64,000 nucleotides of DNA, taken from the NCBI GenBank assembly GCA_014925825.1, contig JACGCK010000072.1, positions 62,001 through 126,000 on the forward strand, read 5' to 3'. The stretch comes from Pholiota molesta (Eukaryota; Basidiomycota; Agaricomycetes; Agaricales; Strophariaceae). The position numbers and the translations under genes are program-made. This document shows positions 12,104 to 23,520 of this stretch, one piece after another (positions within the stretch are counted from its first letter, which is position 1; each line of letters begins with the position of its first letter). The notes beneath the pieces are model-generated. The model did not search any database. It was not told where the DNA came from and saw nothing but the letters and a program-made list of their open reading frames with translations.

Positions 12104-15100
12104 TTACGCCAGTTTGTTGTCGAGACTGCGCGACTTCTTCAGGGCAACGAGCTGCTCGACGACCTTGTCCAGCGCAATCATCTCGCCCTTTGACTTGGAC
12201 CCGACGTCGTCCCTATTGCGCACGTTCACCGAGCGGGCGTCTAACTCCTCCTGGCCGACAACTAACGAAATAAAAAAATCCAGTTAGCCCTCTATCCATC
12301 TCTGAATGACAGATGTTAAAGGAAGGGCATTAACTTACCGAGAATGAAGTTGTACTGCGCAATCTCGCCGTTCCTAATTTTCTTGGGCAGCGTGTTCTCC
12401 CCGTTGTCAACGTCGGCGTAGAGGCCGAGGCTGTCAAGACGTGCTGCGATCTCCGCAGCGTACTCTTTCTATATCCACAAAACACGACCGTTCAGCATAG
12501 CTCTCTGTTGATAATTAATCATGTCGAAATAGACGCACATAGGGGGCCGCAACGGGGATGACCAGCACTTGCCGAGGCGAGATCCAGAACGGCCTGGTTA
12601 CAAATACACAAACGGCGGTCAGCATCAATTACTCAAATCACGCTTGCTCGCATCCGTTCCGCGGACGAAAAGCACGCCACAGAAAGGAACACAAAACACA
12701 CACCATTTTCCAGCAAAGTGCTCCGTAATAATCGCGATGAATCTCTCCAAGCTGCCCAGGATCGCCCGGTGGATGATGACGGGCCGCGACATGACGGCCT
12801 CGTCCGCGGAGCGATACCGCAAGTTGAAGCGCTCCGGCAGCTGGAAGTCCAGCTGGATCGTCGCGCACTGGAACGACCGACGCAGCGCGTCACTGATGGT
12901 AATGTCGATCTTGGGCCCGTAGAACGCGCCGTCGCCGGGATTCAGCTCCCACTTGCCGGGGTAGTGCTTTTCGAGCGCTTGCGTGAGTTGCTAAATGGGA
13001 ACGCCCGGATCATGTCAGCGATCAGCGAACGGGATCTCTTTCTCATGACGCGTTTAGGATTGCGTTCGGGGAATGACGTACCGTTTCCGCAACGTTCCAC
13101 GTCTCGAGGTCGCCGAGGTAGTTGTCTGGCCGCGTGGAGAGCTCGAGCTTGAAATCGAACCCGAAAAGACCGTAGATGTGCTGCATGAAATCGAAGAGCG
13201 CGCTCAGCTCTCCCTCGAGCTAGACCACGCATAATTAGTTTCGGCGGACCCAGGATCAAGCCAAGGGCATACCTGCGAGGGCATGCAGAACACATGCGTA
13301 TCGTCCTGCACGAACCGCCGCACGCGCGTCAGACCCGTCAGCGCACCGCTCGCCTCGTTCCTGTGGATGATACCGAACTCGGCCATGCGGATCGGCAGCT
13401 CCTTGTAGCTGCGGTCGCGCGAGTCAAAGATCAAGCAATGCCCGGGGCAGTTCATGGGCTTCAGCCCCCATTTCTCCTTCTCGATGTCCAGCACGAACAT
13501 GTCGTCTTTGTAGTTCTGCCAGTGCCCCGAGGTCTCCCACAGCTTCGAGTGGAACATGTTCGGCGAGATGACTTCTTGGTAGCCGCGTTTGAAGTATTCC
13601 GACTATGTGCGTTGCTGAGTTAGTGACCGGGTCAGAGTCAATAAAAAAGAAGGCTTACGCGCATGAGCTCGACGAGAGAGTTGTATATGCGCGTTCCGTG
13701 GGGCAGGAAGAAGCAGCTGCCTGGACTCATGTCGTTGAAGAAGAAGAGCTCTTGTTCTTTACCGATCTTGCGGTGGTCGCGCTTCGCGGCCTCGGCGAGG
13801 AAGACCTTGTAATCTGCCAACTGCTTCTTGTCGGGGAAGGAGATACCATAGATGCGTTGGAGCGAGTCGTTGTTGGCGTCACCCAGGAAGTAAGAAGCCG
13901 AGTTCTTTATCACGCCGGGGTAAGTATATGCGGTGAAAACGATGGGTAGAGAAGAGATAATACTTTGGTGATCATGAAGGCCTTGATCTTGCCGGTATGT
14001 GGGATATGGGGACCGACGCAGAGATCGACCATAGTCCCACAGCGGTATACGGTGGTGGAAGTGCCATCGGGGATCTTGGTTTCAATGAGGTACTTCTTGT
14101 ATTTGTTGTACTGAAAGAGCCCTAGTCAATAAAGAAGAACACAATGTGGGAAAGCAACGCACGTAGAACATCTCCAGAAGCTTCTCTTTCGACACAACCA
14201 GCCTCTCGAACTTCTGCTTCTCCTTGATGACCATTTCGGTAACCTTCTCGAGGGCAGGATAGTCGGCATTCACGACCGGCCTTGAACGTAGGATGAGTAC
14301 AGTGCTCGGGTGAGAACTATTTATGGATACTTACCGATCCTCAATAGCCATTTCGTAGAAGAAACCATCGTCCGTCGGAGGGCCGAGGCAGAGATGGCAT
14401 CCATAATGCCGTTCTGAAGCCTCTCCAAGGACATGGGCAGACGAGTGCCAAAACACCTTTTTGCCTGGAATAAAACATAAGACACATGAACACAACACAA
14501 ATTTTACGAATACAACACTCACCTTCAGGGTGTTCAAAGTCCAACAACTCCAGTTTGCATGGCTTTTCGAGGGGACGTTCCAGATCCCACAGCACACCAT
14601 CGACCTGTCGCAGACATTAAAAGCTAGGTCGTTTGCGAGGACGGACATTGACAGCGCACCTTGGCAATGACAATGCGCTCTGAGAGACTCTTCGACACCT
14701 CCTTTGCCACGTCCATCGGGGTGGTCTCCCAGCTCTTCGCCTTGCGTTCAGATCCGTCGGGCATAGTGACGGTGATTTCATCTCGTGGTTGCGCTGCACA
14801 GAAACCTCAGGACATCACATACACAGGAACAGAGCACCGCACAACCCGCACCTGCGACAAAGGCGTCATACTCCGCCTTCAGCTCGTCGAAGATCTTGAT
14901 ACGGTGATCGATAAACTCGGGCGGGGGTTGCAGCTAGCGCGCGAGCGCAGAAACCCGTTCAGCCTTCATCTCCCACAACACACGATCAGCACAATCGCAG
15001 TGCACAGCTCACCTCGAGGGGGTGTCCGCCTGCGCTGGCAGCAGCAGCCGGCTTCTTCTTGCTCTCCTTCGGCTTCTTCGTCTCCGCAGGCGCCGCGGTG

Positions 15101-15183
15101 GCAGCAATCTCGGCGTGGGGCGTCTCGAGGGCGGGTATCTGCGCCGGGGCGGCGGAGGACGCGGGCGGGTGGGCGTGGGCCAT
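12104..15183 (-). CDS. THS1: Threonyl-tRNA synthetase (class II)
   Basis: Charges tRNA-Thr with threonine for translation. The start at 15183 gives [15 protein letters not shown], an Ala/Lys-rich leader ending [14 protein letters not shown]. Next come the TGS domain ([37 protein letters not shown]) and the second additional/editing domain ([36 protein letters not shown]). The catalytic core has motif 2-type text [20 protein letters not shown] with FVQDDTHVF, the Zn-binding region [20 protein letters not shown], and motif 3 [16 protein letters not shown]. The anticodon-binding domain ends [19 protein letters not shown]. There are about a dozen short introns. An in-frame Met at 15327 would add 48 residues (see separate entry). 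The gene is complete, and convergent with the membrane-protein gene on its 3-prime side. Confidence 0.95.
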
Positions 15184-15327
15184 GGCGGACGAGCAGTATC
15201 TAGCGCTGGCGGCGAGTGCGGTGGGGGGCGTACGTGGCAGGCTTTGGATGCGGCGACTCGGTGTATTCGAGGGAGATAGCGAGTCAGAGCGAGCATCCAA
15301 AATATCAATCGATCGGGTCACGTTCAA
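15184..15327 (-). other. In-frame upstream extension of ThrRS, possible mitochondrial presequence
   Basis: The ThrRS reading frame stays open upstream of the Met at 15183 to another Met at 15327. The 48-residue extension begins MNVTRSIDILDARSDS and ends TPPTALAASARYCSS. It carries six arginines and many Ser/Thr/Ala, but also three aspartates. This is the arrangement by which some fungal synthetases make mitochondrial and cytosolic forms from one gene. Whether transcripts begin far enough upstream is unknown; as a presequence it is only moderately convincing. Confidence 0.4.
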
Positions 15328-15607
15328 CTCTGGAAGACACCGCGGGCCACGCGCGCAAATTCAAATTTGTTTTCTCACAATGCCACAGAGATGCAGATAA
15401 GATAAGATCAGCGACGTCGATGGACATTTCAAAGTACAGGTCGTAGGATATAGTTATGCGTAAGTAGAGATATGTGCTGCGTGCTGGAAGTAATATTTAT
15501 GTGACAAGTCAAATAACAACGATGCAAGGTATAATAGATCGAGCGAGGGCTATCACCCACTCAATGGACATATGCCATAACTCAAAGCACTAATTTCATT
15601 TTGTTCG
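15328..15607. other. Spacer between ThrRS and the CSTF2 3-prime end
   Basis: About 280 bp holding the ThrRS promoter/5-prime leader and the end of the tandem CSTF2 gene on the same (minus) strand. No gene or clear regulatory motif was found. Confidence 0.5.
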
Positions 15608-17845
15608 TCATGTACTACCTAGAGTACCCATAAATCGAGAGCGCTTAAAAAACACAAAACATCACAATGAGTTCCACATACACGAGCGGACCAAAACGCC
15701 ACTCACCAGCTGCATAATCGCTGCCTTTTCCGTATCCGCCAGCGCCTCGATCTGCTCGGGCGTCAGGCTCAGCACCTGCATCAACATCGTCCTCTGCGCC
15801 TCGCTGATCTCCGGCTGCGCAGCCGCCGCCGCCTTGGGCGCCGTCGGCGGCTGCACGGGCGGCGCGCCCGCAAGCGGGGGCGCCCGGTAATACCCCTGCT
15901 GTGCTACAGCCTGCTGTTGCTGCTGCTGCTGCTGCTGCTGGTGATGCGCGAACATCGCCGACGCCGGCGGGGTCGCCATGGGCGGCGGCATCGGCTGCGG
16001 GTGGTGCAGTGCCTGCTGCTGCTGGGGCGGGAAGGGCGGCATCTGCGACGCGTAGTGCGCGGGCGGCGGCGCGAGGTGCGGCATGTGCCCCGGGGGCGGC
16101 GGCATGCTGCCCATGGTCATCGGCGCTGGGCGGCCGGGGGGCGGGGCCTGCGGAGGGGCTTGGGGCGGGGCGGACCCACGCGAGGACGCGAGCATGCGTT
16201 CGAGGATGACGGAGTCGACAATTTTGTTCAGCAGCAGCGCTTGGAAGAGCGCGTAGGAGAGTTGGGGGTGCTTGATGAGCAGCGTGCGTGCTTGGTCGGG
16301 GTGGGTGATCACAAATGCCTACGCAGACAGACAGACAAAACAGACGGTCAGCCACCATTAAACATCAAAAATCTCATTCAAAAGAGATACGCACCTTCAT
16401 CTGCGCGAGCACCTCCATCAACTGATTCGGCGGCATACTCGCCAGCGTCTGGCTAATACTATCCAACGCCGACGCGCCCTTCGGCACCTGCTTCCCCGGT
16501 GGCACATTCGCAAGGAACGCGTCCGGGTCGCTCGCGGCCGCCATCCGCGTGCGCCACTGCGCGCGGGGCTCAGACGGGCCCGGGAAGCCCCCGTCCAAAA
16601 GCTCCCCGCGCACCGTCGTCTTTCCCTCGAGGAACGGGTCCGAGTCCGCGAGGTCGATGCGCAGCGGCCGCCCGCCCACGTCCACGTTGTTCAAGTTACG
16701 TACGGCGGAGAGCGCGGTTTCATGGTCTGTCGGTGTCGTCGTCGAGATTCAGATGCGGAAGGGAACGGAAAGATAGGCGGACATAGCACAGCACAGATGG
16801 GATTGATTTTTTTGATTTTTTTTTTTTTTTTTTTGAGATTATGGTCACATTCACGGAAGAGAGTACATGAGAACAATGAGTTGATCGTATATCATGGATG
16901 GTGTGCAATCGGGTGTGAGTGGGGATGTGACATCAGATCAAGATTCGTAAGGGTGTGCATGGGTGATAAAGGAACAATTTGATAAGGTTGTCCGGAGATG
17001 TTGAGCAGCATTGCAGATCATTAAAATTATGGCGATGATTTTTCGTTGATGATTTTCGAGTCGGAGCGATTTGCGCATTGAAGGTATGCAAATATCAGAC
17101 GAGGATGTGTTCGTGGTGAGTGGATGCGTTGCAGTTTCAAGGAATGATTACAGGTGCGTTGAAGATCAGGTAGTACAGCCGTTTTCGAACAATTTTTTAC
17201 ATGAGATGCGGATTCATGATTTTGAGGAATCCGAGAGACATAGGTAAAACAAGATATGTTTGAAGGATTGCAGGGCAGAGCGATTCACAATTTGAGGGAC
17301 ACGATGTGGATGTTTAGACAATTCCCATTGATGCGTTGAGTGAGCAGAACATCGGTAATTGGTCATTTTTGGTCGACGGTTTATTGAGTTCGAAAGAATA
17401 CGTGTTCGTTCACGATTTGAAGATTTGCAGGGATCCAGGATAGTCGGAGAGAGATAGAAAAGGTGCAGTTGAGGTTAGAAAACATTCACACATGTTCAGA
17501 CGAATGATTATACCCGCGAATTCACAAAATCCATAACCTTTTGGTTTGGCGGTATCCCTGTCGAAGACGAGTCTGTGCACACACACGAAAAAAAAGGCAA
17601 GAAACATCATCCATGTCTTCAGTCTCCAATGCCGTTCCATTGTAAAGCAAACTATGGAAACGAATGACGATACCTAAAGCCAATGACCTGCCCCACTGAT
17701 CTGAAGACGTTGATAAGCTGTTCTTCCGCCATGTTGTAGGGCACATTTCCGACTGTGTTGACACGGAGGCGATTTCAACGCGATGTATGGAAGAAGTTTT
17801 TGCGTTTTGTGGAGTGTAGTACGTACCAAATACGACCTTGGACAT
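15608..17845 (-). CDS. CSTF2: Cleavage stimulation factor 64-kDa subunit (CstF-64 / Rna15-like)
   Basis: RNA-binding subunit of the pre-mRNA 3-prime end processing machinery in the nucleus. The start at 17845 gives MSKVVFVGNVPYNMAEEQL (after one splice), the first half of an RRM; RNP1 is KPKGYGFCEF, and the RRM finishes with LNNVDVGGRPLRIDLADSD. The hinge domain follows (SISQTLASMPPNQLMEVLAQ, then AFVITHPDQARTLLIKHPQL and SYALFQALLLNKIVD). A Pro/Gln/Met-rich linker contains a polyQ run. The conserved CSTF_C motif reads MLMQVLSLTPEQIEALADTE and the last exon gives LRSRFMGTLGST before the stop at 15608-15610. The intron splitting the RRM (16727-17513) is 787 bp, more than ten times its neighbours. 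The gene is complete. Confidence 0.93.
15911..15940. repeat. CTG/CAG triplet tract coding polyglutamine in CSTF2
   Basis: Ten consecutive trinucleotides of CTG (one TTG) on the plus strand read as CAG/CAA glutamine codons in the CSTF2 gene on the minus strand, in the Pro/Gln-rich linker. Such tracts vary in length between strains. Confidence 0.85.
16727..17513 (-). other. Unusually long intron within the CSTF2 RRM
   Basis: The donor follows GAATTCGCGG at 17514 and the acceptor precedes the exon beginning at 16726 (reading DHETALSAVRNL). The RRM sequence is complete across it, so no exon is missing. The intron carries a 19-base T run at 16816-16834 (an A run on the transcript) and no protein-like frame. 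I could not identify an RNA gene or mobile element in it. Confidence 0.75.
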
Positions 17846-18393
17846 GGCAGGCAATGCAGATCTTGACAGGCCCCTCAGGTCTTTGGCTTGTGAATGGAAG
17901 AGAATATGGGACGATGGTGTTGGTTGCGCAGGCCCCCTCAACGTAGTGTCACGTGAAATTGTGGAGATGTTTGTGTTTAGTATGCAACAGCCCCCCAACA
18001 CTGCCACTGCACCGAGCCTCGAGGCACACGGCAAGCGGTACTGCGCTGGAACCTACTGGAAACATTCGTCCTCCGTCCTACCTTCACGCCTCCCATAGCC
18101 TTGTGTTCGAACCTTGGCATGAGTCATATCACGTCTGCCCTAGCCCATTGCCTTACAAACAATCCAAAGCTGTGTAGAAAATGAGAAACCCAAGATTAGT
18201 AGGATTCCAAAACGTGGGTCCGATCGGGCTTCCGAGTCACTGGCTTCCGTAGATCGAGATCCTGGCTCGAAGAATCGAACGTCATCTAGTAAGCGCCTGG
18301 CTTATTCCGAAACATTATAAAAGCGTTCTGACCTGAATCCTAAAATTCTGCCCTCTCATTCGCTCAACCAGTTTTATCTAGATCAAGCACCAG
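17846..18393. promoter_or_regulatory. Divergent spacer between CSTF2 and HSP20 with TATA box
   Basis: This 548-bp head-to-head spacer contains TATAAAAG at 18316-18323, 70 bp before the HSP20 start codon, a strong TATA element as expected for a stress-induced gene. GAA/TTC units occur nearby (about 18240-18312), but I did not find a well-phased heat shock element. Confidence 0.55.
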
Positions 18394-19218
18394 ATGAGCA
18401 ATACAACCACTACCCGCAGAAGGTCTACACCTTCCCCAAAGATCGACGCTCTCAGCTTTCGGATGTCGCAGGATCCCATGTTCGTGCAGGCAGTTAACAG
18501 AGCTGCAAATGTTAAATGCCTGGCTGCAATAAAGGCGGGACGGCTTCGAGTCGTCCCAGGTTTCGATCCAAGAGGTCCTGTTCGCTATTCACCACGGTAC
18601 GCATACTATCCTGTCGTCTCTATTTTAGGACCTATGACGAATTTATTTCAATGTAGCATGGACCTCATCAACGATCCATCGTCCTCCAGAGTCTTAGGAA
18701 TTTTCGAACTTCCTGGTATCAAGAGTTCTGAAATATCGCTTCAACTCCGTGAAGGCCACCTCATAGTATGTGGCCGACGGACCCGGCCAACGCTTGAGAC
18801 CCTTAGGCGCGAGCTCGCAGCCGAGCGCCATTCTATGAAAGTCGAAGAACAGGAGGTGTCACTTCACGTCGACGGCGCCATTCCCCAAGAGCAGGCCCTA
18901 TACGGGAAAGTACCCATACAGGAACTCCGGTACGGTGCATTCCATCGCGCCATACGTGTCCCGGACGGCATTCGAGTTAGTATATTCCCTTTTCGCCTGC
19001 ATACTCTCATTATTGATCGAGTCACTGACTTCTCCGTTTCATAATTATAGGAGTCAGACATTAGTGCCACCCTACACGAGGGCATGCTGAAAGTGACATG
19101 GCCCAAGTCAGCTGCCGTCCAACAACAACAATCAGTATCGCCCATGTCCACCACATCGCCGATGCCATCCGCCCCAAGCCCGCCGCCACATACACAGACC
19201 AGTGTCACAGTCCAATGA
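18394..19218 (+). CDS. Small heat shock protein (HSP20 / alpha-crystallin domain)
   Basis: ATP-independent chaperone that holds unfolding proteins, in the cytosol by lack of a leader. It has two exons (18394-18975 and 19051-19218), 249 residues in all. The alpha-crystallin domain starts near residue 100 (SRVLGIFELPGIKSSEISLQ, REGHLIVCGRR) and ends with the diagnostic YGAFHRAIRVPDGIR then, across the intron, ESDISATLHEGMLKVTWPK. A loop of about 50 residues rich in Glu/Arg separates strands in the middle. The tail is Gln/Ser/Pro-rich (SVSPMSTTSPMPSAPSPPP) and has no obvious IXI motif. The N-terminus is basic and Ser/Thr-rich. A TATA box sits 70 bp upstream. Confidence 0.9.
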
Positions 19219-22200
19219 AGGGTTCGGAACCTAACCACCGCGGACTTCTGACTCGATCGCTTTATTTGTGCTATTGAGACATCCTACCAGTTATGGTAGC
19301 TCTCACGACTCTCTGAATGATATGGGTGCGAGTCACTTCAATGCTTTGTCTCTCTATTTTTATTTTGGTTTCCTTGTTATAGGCTTCCCCGATATATTGC
19401 CTGGCCATCGGACTTGTTCATCCTGTAATATATGTACATTACCTGATTTACATCATTCTTGGGTCATTATGTTCACCTTTCGCCTTCTACGTAGCACCTC
19501 TTTGTACCATTTTTTGTATCTACCTTCGTTCCCAATAATTCTTAAAAATAGCTTTCTAAATACTTACCCACCGCTCGCCATATAGAGAACTTTGCTCGTC
19601 ACCTACAGATCTCATTATTTGACATCATGCATCGTACACCTACATTCTTGTAATTGCACACCTCCGCTCCCTGCTATACATCAGCATTAATACCTGCTTG
19701 ATTCACCCTTCTGCGCGCCTGGCCGCACGCCGAGAACCCTTAGCGCCCTCAAGCGCCCGGCTACATGTTAATTACTTTGCATTTCTGCGACAAGAAAGAA
19801 TGCTTAAACAACCTCCGACCAAAAAGGAAAATGAAGGCCTACTTTTGGCGCCCACACAACATCATCGAAACATCATACAAATCATTAGCAGTCACTAGCA
19901 GTCACTAGATCACCGCCAGGTACTTTAAGTAGTCGTAACTAAATTAATAACCTGCTACATCAAAAGAAAGGATTGTCCACCGTTTCAACGTAGCATAAAA
20001 TGTCACATAGACATGCATGCCTCAGCATGCGTCACCCCGGTGCGCTTATTTTCATCTGGTGTGCAGCCAATTGTTGCGCCATCTTCTCTGAGCGAGAGTT
20101 TCGAAATTCATTGATGTCGATTTCCGCACAGCAGTGCGCACTCATCGGGACGCCGGTGAATAATATTTTCCAGCATTACTTGTAACCCAATCCATGATAT
20201 TTTATTCGCTTGTAATACTGCGCAGTGCGTTTGCGCGCGCGCTACGTTTTCAAGAACCCGACCGACAGTGCGGGGACAGGCCGTTGCAGGGACACCGAGC
20301 GCAAGATAAGCGGTACGCGGGCACGCTTTAGATGGCCAGCATAGCATTTGGTTCACAGGAGTGGGAGTGCTTCTTGCTGCGCTTTATCCACGCGCTGGAG
20401 ACGGCCTTCCGACTGCCCGCGAGCTGGAATTTGGACCCTAATATGGGTCAGAGCAATCCATGATGTCAAGGGCCTCCGTGTGTTGTGGGACGTGGTGTAC
20501 GGGCGCCTAATCGACGGCGCCGCAACAAGTTCATCTTATGTACATCACACTACGTAGGCGGAATCGTCATTGGTATGCACTGTGCACAACCGGATCAGTA
20601 GTTGGACCACAGCATAGCCAATCAATCAGACCCATCAAGGACCAACAGTAGATTCGATCAAATGCCAGTTGCCGTAAGTACCTGTAATCCACCCCCACAG
20701 TCACGGTATGACGAGCAGTATCTAGATAGTGCGTACTAGGAGCTAAAGCGGTGGTAGAATCGAAACCTATCTATACTCAGCCTGTGTTTATGAGCTGATC
20801 ACTACACAAATCAGGGTGCTGGAGTGGCCTGGCAGTGAATGACTCCAAATTTACTTGCGCCAAACCTTGATTCATGGTTTACACCAGACTCATCATAAAA
20901 ACCTTATTTGCTCCGAGTTTGCCCCAGAAATACAGTAATAAAATCTGCCTTTATTTTCTCGTAATTAAAGCGCCTTCTAATAGGGTTATAACAGGGAGAT
21001 CGAGCCAAATTCGTGGAGATATGTGGTTTTTACAACACACTTCACCTTGGGTTGCACAATAAACATCAATCATTGTCTGTATTTAGAAAAATCAAAATCA
21101 AATTGCATACCTTTTGTCCCCGAGTCAAAGTTATGCTTGATAGTAAGAATTATGAGTCACATCTCACTAATGACGCTGGAGGAATAGGGGCATTAGAGTG
21201 AGAATCTTAGAGGTATATAGAGAAATCCTTTTACAACCGTCGATAACCTAGAGGTAATCCTAGTCTAGACGGATTCCGACCGCATAGTGTTCCGCTGATC
21301 GCTCTCAGAAGCCACAGCGCCGACAGTCACAATCTCCTTGATGCCTAGTATGCAAATTCATAGTTTCACCTGACATTGAACGTTGAAAGCTTTTCATTCA
21401 CAGACCGAGCTCGCAGGAAAGACCCTTGCATTGTCCTAGTCATATTCTTCGAGATTCCCACAGAGATATAAAGGAGAGGTGTGCATCGTGAGGACAATCT
21501 AATGACTCCAATGCTCTCTGCTTTTGCTCGACTTCTAATGATTTCTCAGGCAGACTCGGAGGTTTTTAGCTCTTCGCCATTTCCAAGGGTGTGCCATCTA
21601 GAGTCTAGACGATCGCCACGCGGCTCGCATACCTAATTAAGTTGTTATCGCGAGAGATCCCGGCCAGATGTGAAGATTTCCTGAAGCAACCAGGGAAACG
21701 ACATAAGGCTTGGCTGCATGTACTATGACGTTCTGAGAGAAGCTGCGCAGTTTTAGTAGCATATCCAATTGTCGTGATATGCACAGGCGAACACAAAGCT
21801 GGACAAAGGCTAAACATATGCTGTTAGCGTCGCGGCAAGCCCTCCAAGGCCCTGCATGCTGCGCAGTCAGTTCAATTGTCTAAGTTAGTATTTTTAGAGC
21901 TCACCTCAAAGAGGAAGTTGACATAGGGTATAGACCTATCTGTTTCTTATGATTCTGTAGATTGGTACACTCTAGACTTTGAGATTTTGGAACCGATGGT
22001 TCATCATTCGGAGTGCAAAATATAAATATTTGAAAATCCATACGGACATCGTCGGCCATCCTCGTCCTGGGTATCGCTGCGGAGCGAAGAGTGCGAACAG
22101 GCGGGTTAGAGGGCAATCAACACCCGTATGAGAAATAGCAGTGGCGATACCACCAAGGAAGGTTTTAGCTTGCGGTGTTACTAGAACTAGAGAGGAACTG

Positions 22201-23071
22201 CCGCAGTCAGCGGAGAAAACGCGCCGCACCAAGCAATTAAAATTTGTGCTTGGGTTGTTCAGATTTCTATGCCGTCTTCAACTTCTGGGATAGCATTGAA
22301 GGTTTGAATCGTAACCTGTGTCTGCCAACCATAGGTTGCAAGGCCCTTCAAGTTTCGAAGACGCAGGATTCCGTAGCTGAGCACCTGTTTAGGCAGTATC
22401 AAGGCTTTAGATTATCGATGGTCCAAGATAGGGTCCTCGAGGCATGTATTCCGAGTCATTCCACTACGCAAGACGCAGAAAGAGCTCGATCGATCGTAAA
22501 GCATGGCCCTAAGACCAAAATACGGCTGGCGTATTGAGCTCTCGCAGTAAAAGCTGAGAGCAAGACGTTTGCAATTGGGTGATAGATCCGACGTAACGAG
22601 TGACTGAAATTACAGTATAGCTTTGCACGTAGTTGGCCTGTTGACTAGGGTCATTACTTGCAGAGTCAGACTTGTACTGGAGTCTGGAAGAGCTAAGAGG
22701 CATCGAACTGACCAAGAAGCATGCCAGTCACGGTGAGTTCATTTGCGGACTGCCGGGCCGAGCGGATGGGCGCTTGATCCTTCCTGTTGTGGTAATTTTG
22801 GACAGCGAATACGCGACTCGCATGCCTCGGAAAATTGTGCGGAGTTTTTGAAGTATTATAGCATATGATGTACATTCATTGGACATTCAGTCATTTAAAT
22901 AAAGCTGATCGTGCAAGTTACAAACTAATGAAGTATTTTTATCTATCTGACTCCAATCTGACTCGGCCTCTGGATTGGTATCACTGTACAAATTTTCTCC
23001 CACATGATATCAAGGAAAAAGTGCCAACATTTCTCGACATTCGCTGATTCTCGGTCCCGACCCAACACTGT
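19219..23071. other. Gene-poor stretch
   Basis: About 3.9 kb with no gene I can support. It begins with the HSP20 trailer. Open frames are short and show no family resemblance. A GC-richer island at about 20210-20560 has a frame reading SQEWECFLLRFIHALETAFR but no recognisable domain. On the minus strand near 21520-21290 the text VIRLSSRCTPLLYISVGISK followed by KEIVTVGAVASES vaguely recalls the tails of fungal seven-helix proteins and may be a decayed copy; stops interrupt it upstream. A duplicated 11-mer, TAGCAGTCACT, lies at about 19887-19908. Confidence 0.5.
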
Positions 23072-23458
23072 TTAGGCACCGGAGAAGCAGCCACAATATT
23101 TGACCCACATTCCCTGTAACATAAGAATGCATACGCAGTCAGTATGGTGGATAGTCAATCACGTTTAATACCAACCTGAGCCTGCGCTTTGGCATCATCC
23201 AGCTGTTGCTGAGCGTCATTCAGCTGTTCCTGTCCATTATCTGACTCATATTTCATTGTATCTTTCGCAGCCTCTTTTCCCACTTCCTTCGCATATGATG
23301 TGCCAGCTGTCTTAGCTAGCCCTCCTAGCTCCTGATTGAGCGCTGGCAGATCTCAGTCAGCTACATTTGGGAAGCACGTTGATAATAGACATACTCATTC
23401 CTGGCCTAGCGGCTGGTTGAGTGCTAGCATGGTGCGGGTTGACATGGCTAGTCTGCAT
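23072..23458 (-). CDS. Small hydrophilic Gln/Lys-rich protein, unknown function
   Basis: A 90-residue protein from three exons (23458-23395, 23342-23176, 23113-23072). The exon lengths sum to 273 bases, in frame. It begins MQTSHVNPHHASTQPAARPG, continues LNQELGGLAKTAGTSYAKEV and DNGQEQLNDAQQQLDDAKAQ, and ends GMWVKYCGCFSGA. The middle is charged, Gln/Ala/Lys-rich and likely helical, reminiscent of small stress (LEA- or CsbD-like) proteins of fungi, but I do not recognise the family. The Cys-containing end is unusual for such proteins. A TATA-like ATATAAAAAG lies at 23511-23520, 53 bp upstream, supporting a real gene in an otherwise empty region. Confidence 0.62.
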
Positions 23459-23510
23459 AGTGGCTTGTGAGTGTGAAAGGGGAGTTTTCCATTCGAGCCC
23501 TTCAATGATA

Positions 23511-23520
23511 CTTTTTATAT
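23511..23520 (-). promoter_or_regulatory. TATA box of the small Gln/Lys-rich gene
   Basis: ATATAAAAAG on the minus strand, 53-62 bp upstream of the start codon at 23458. Confidence 0.5.

Noticed and set aside
14986..15327. Overlapping Arg/Pro-rich frames on both strands over the ThrRS 5-prime end
   Set aside because: Shadows of the GC-rich ThrRS leader; only the ThrRS frame matches a family.
15645..16358. Long Ala/Pro-rich frames opposite and overlapping CSTF2
   Set aside because: Caused by the GC-rich, low-complexity linker of CSTF2; no domain content.
18100..18125. GTTCGAACC string resembling a tRNA T-loop
   Set aside because: No supporting cloverleaf around it on either strand.
18240..18312. 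Heat shock element upstream of HSP20
   Set aside because: GAA/TTC units are present but not in the 5-bp phasing required for a confident call.
21290..21520. Possible tail of a seven-helix membrane protein on the minus strand
   Set aside because: Only a weak resemblance and no readable upstream exons; noted as possible relic only.
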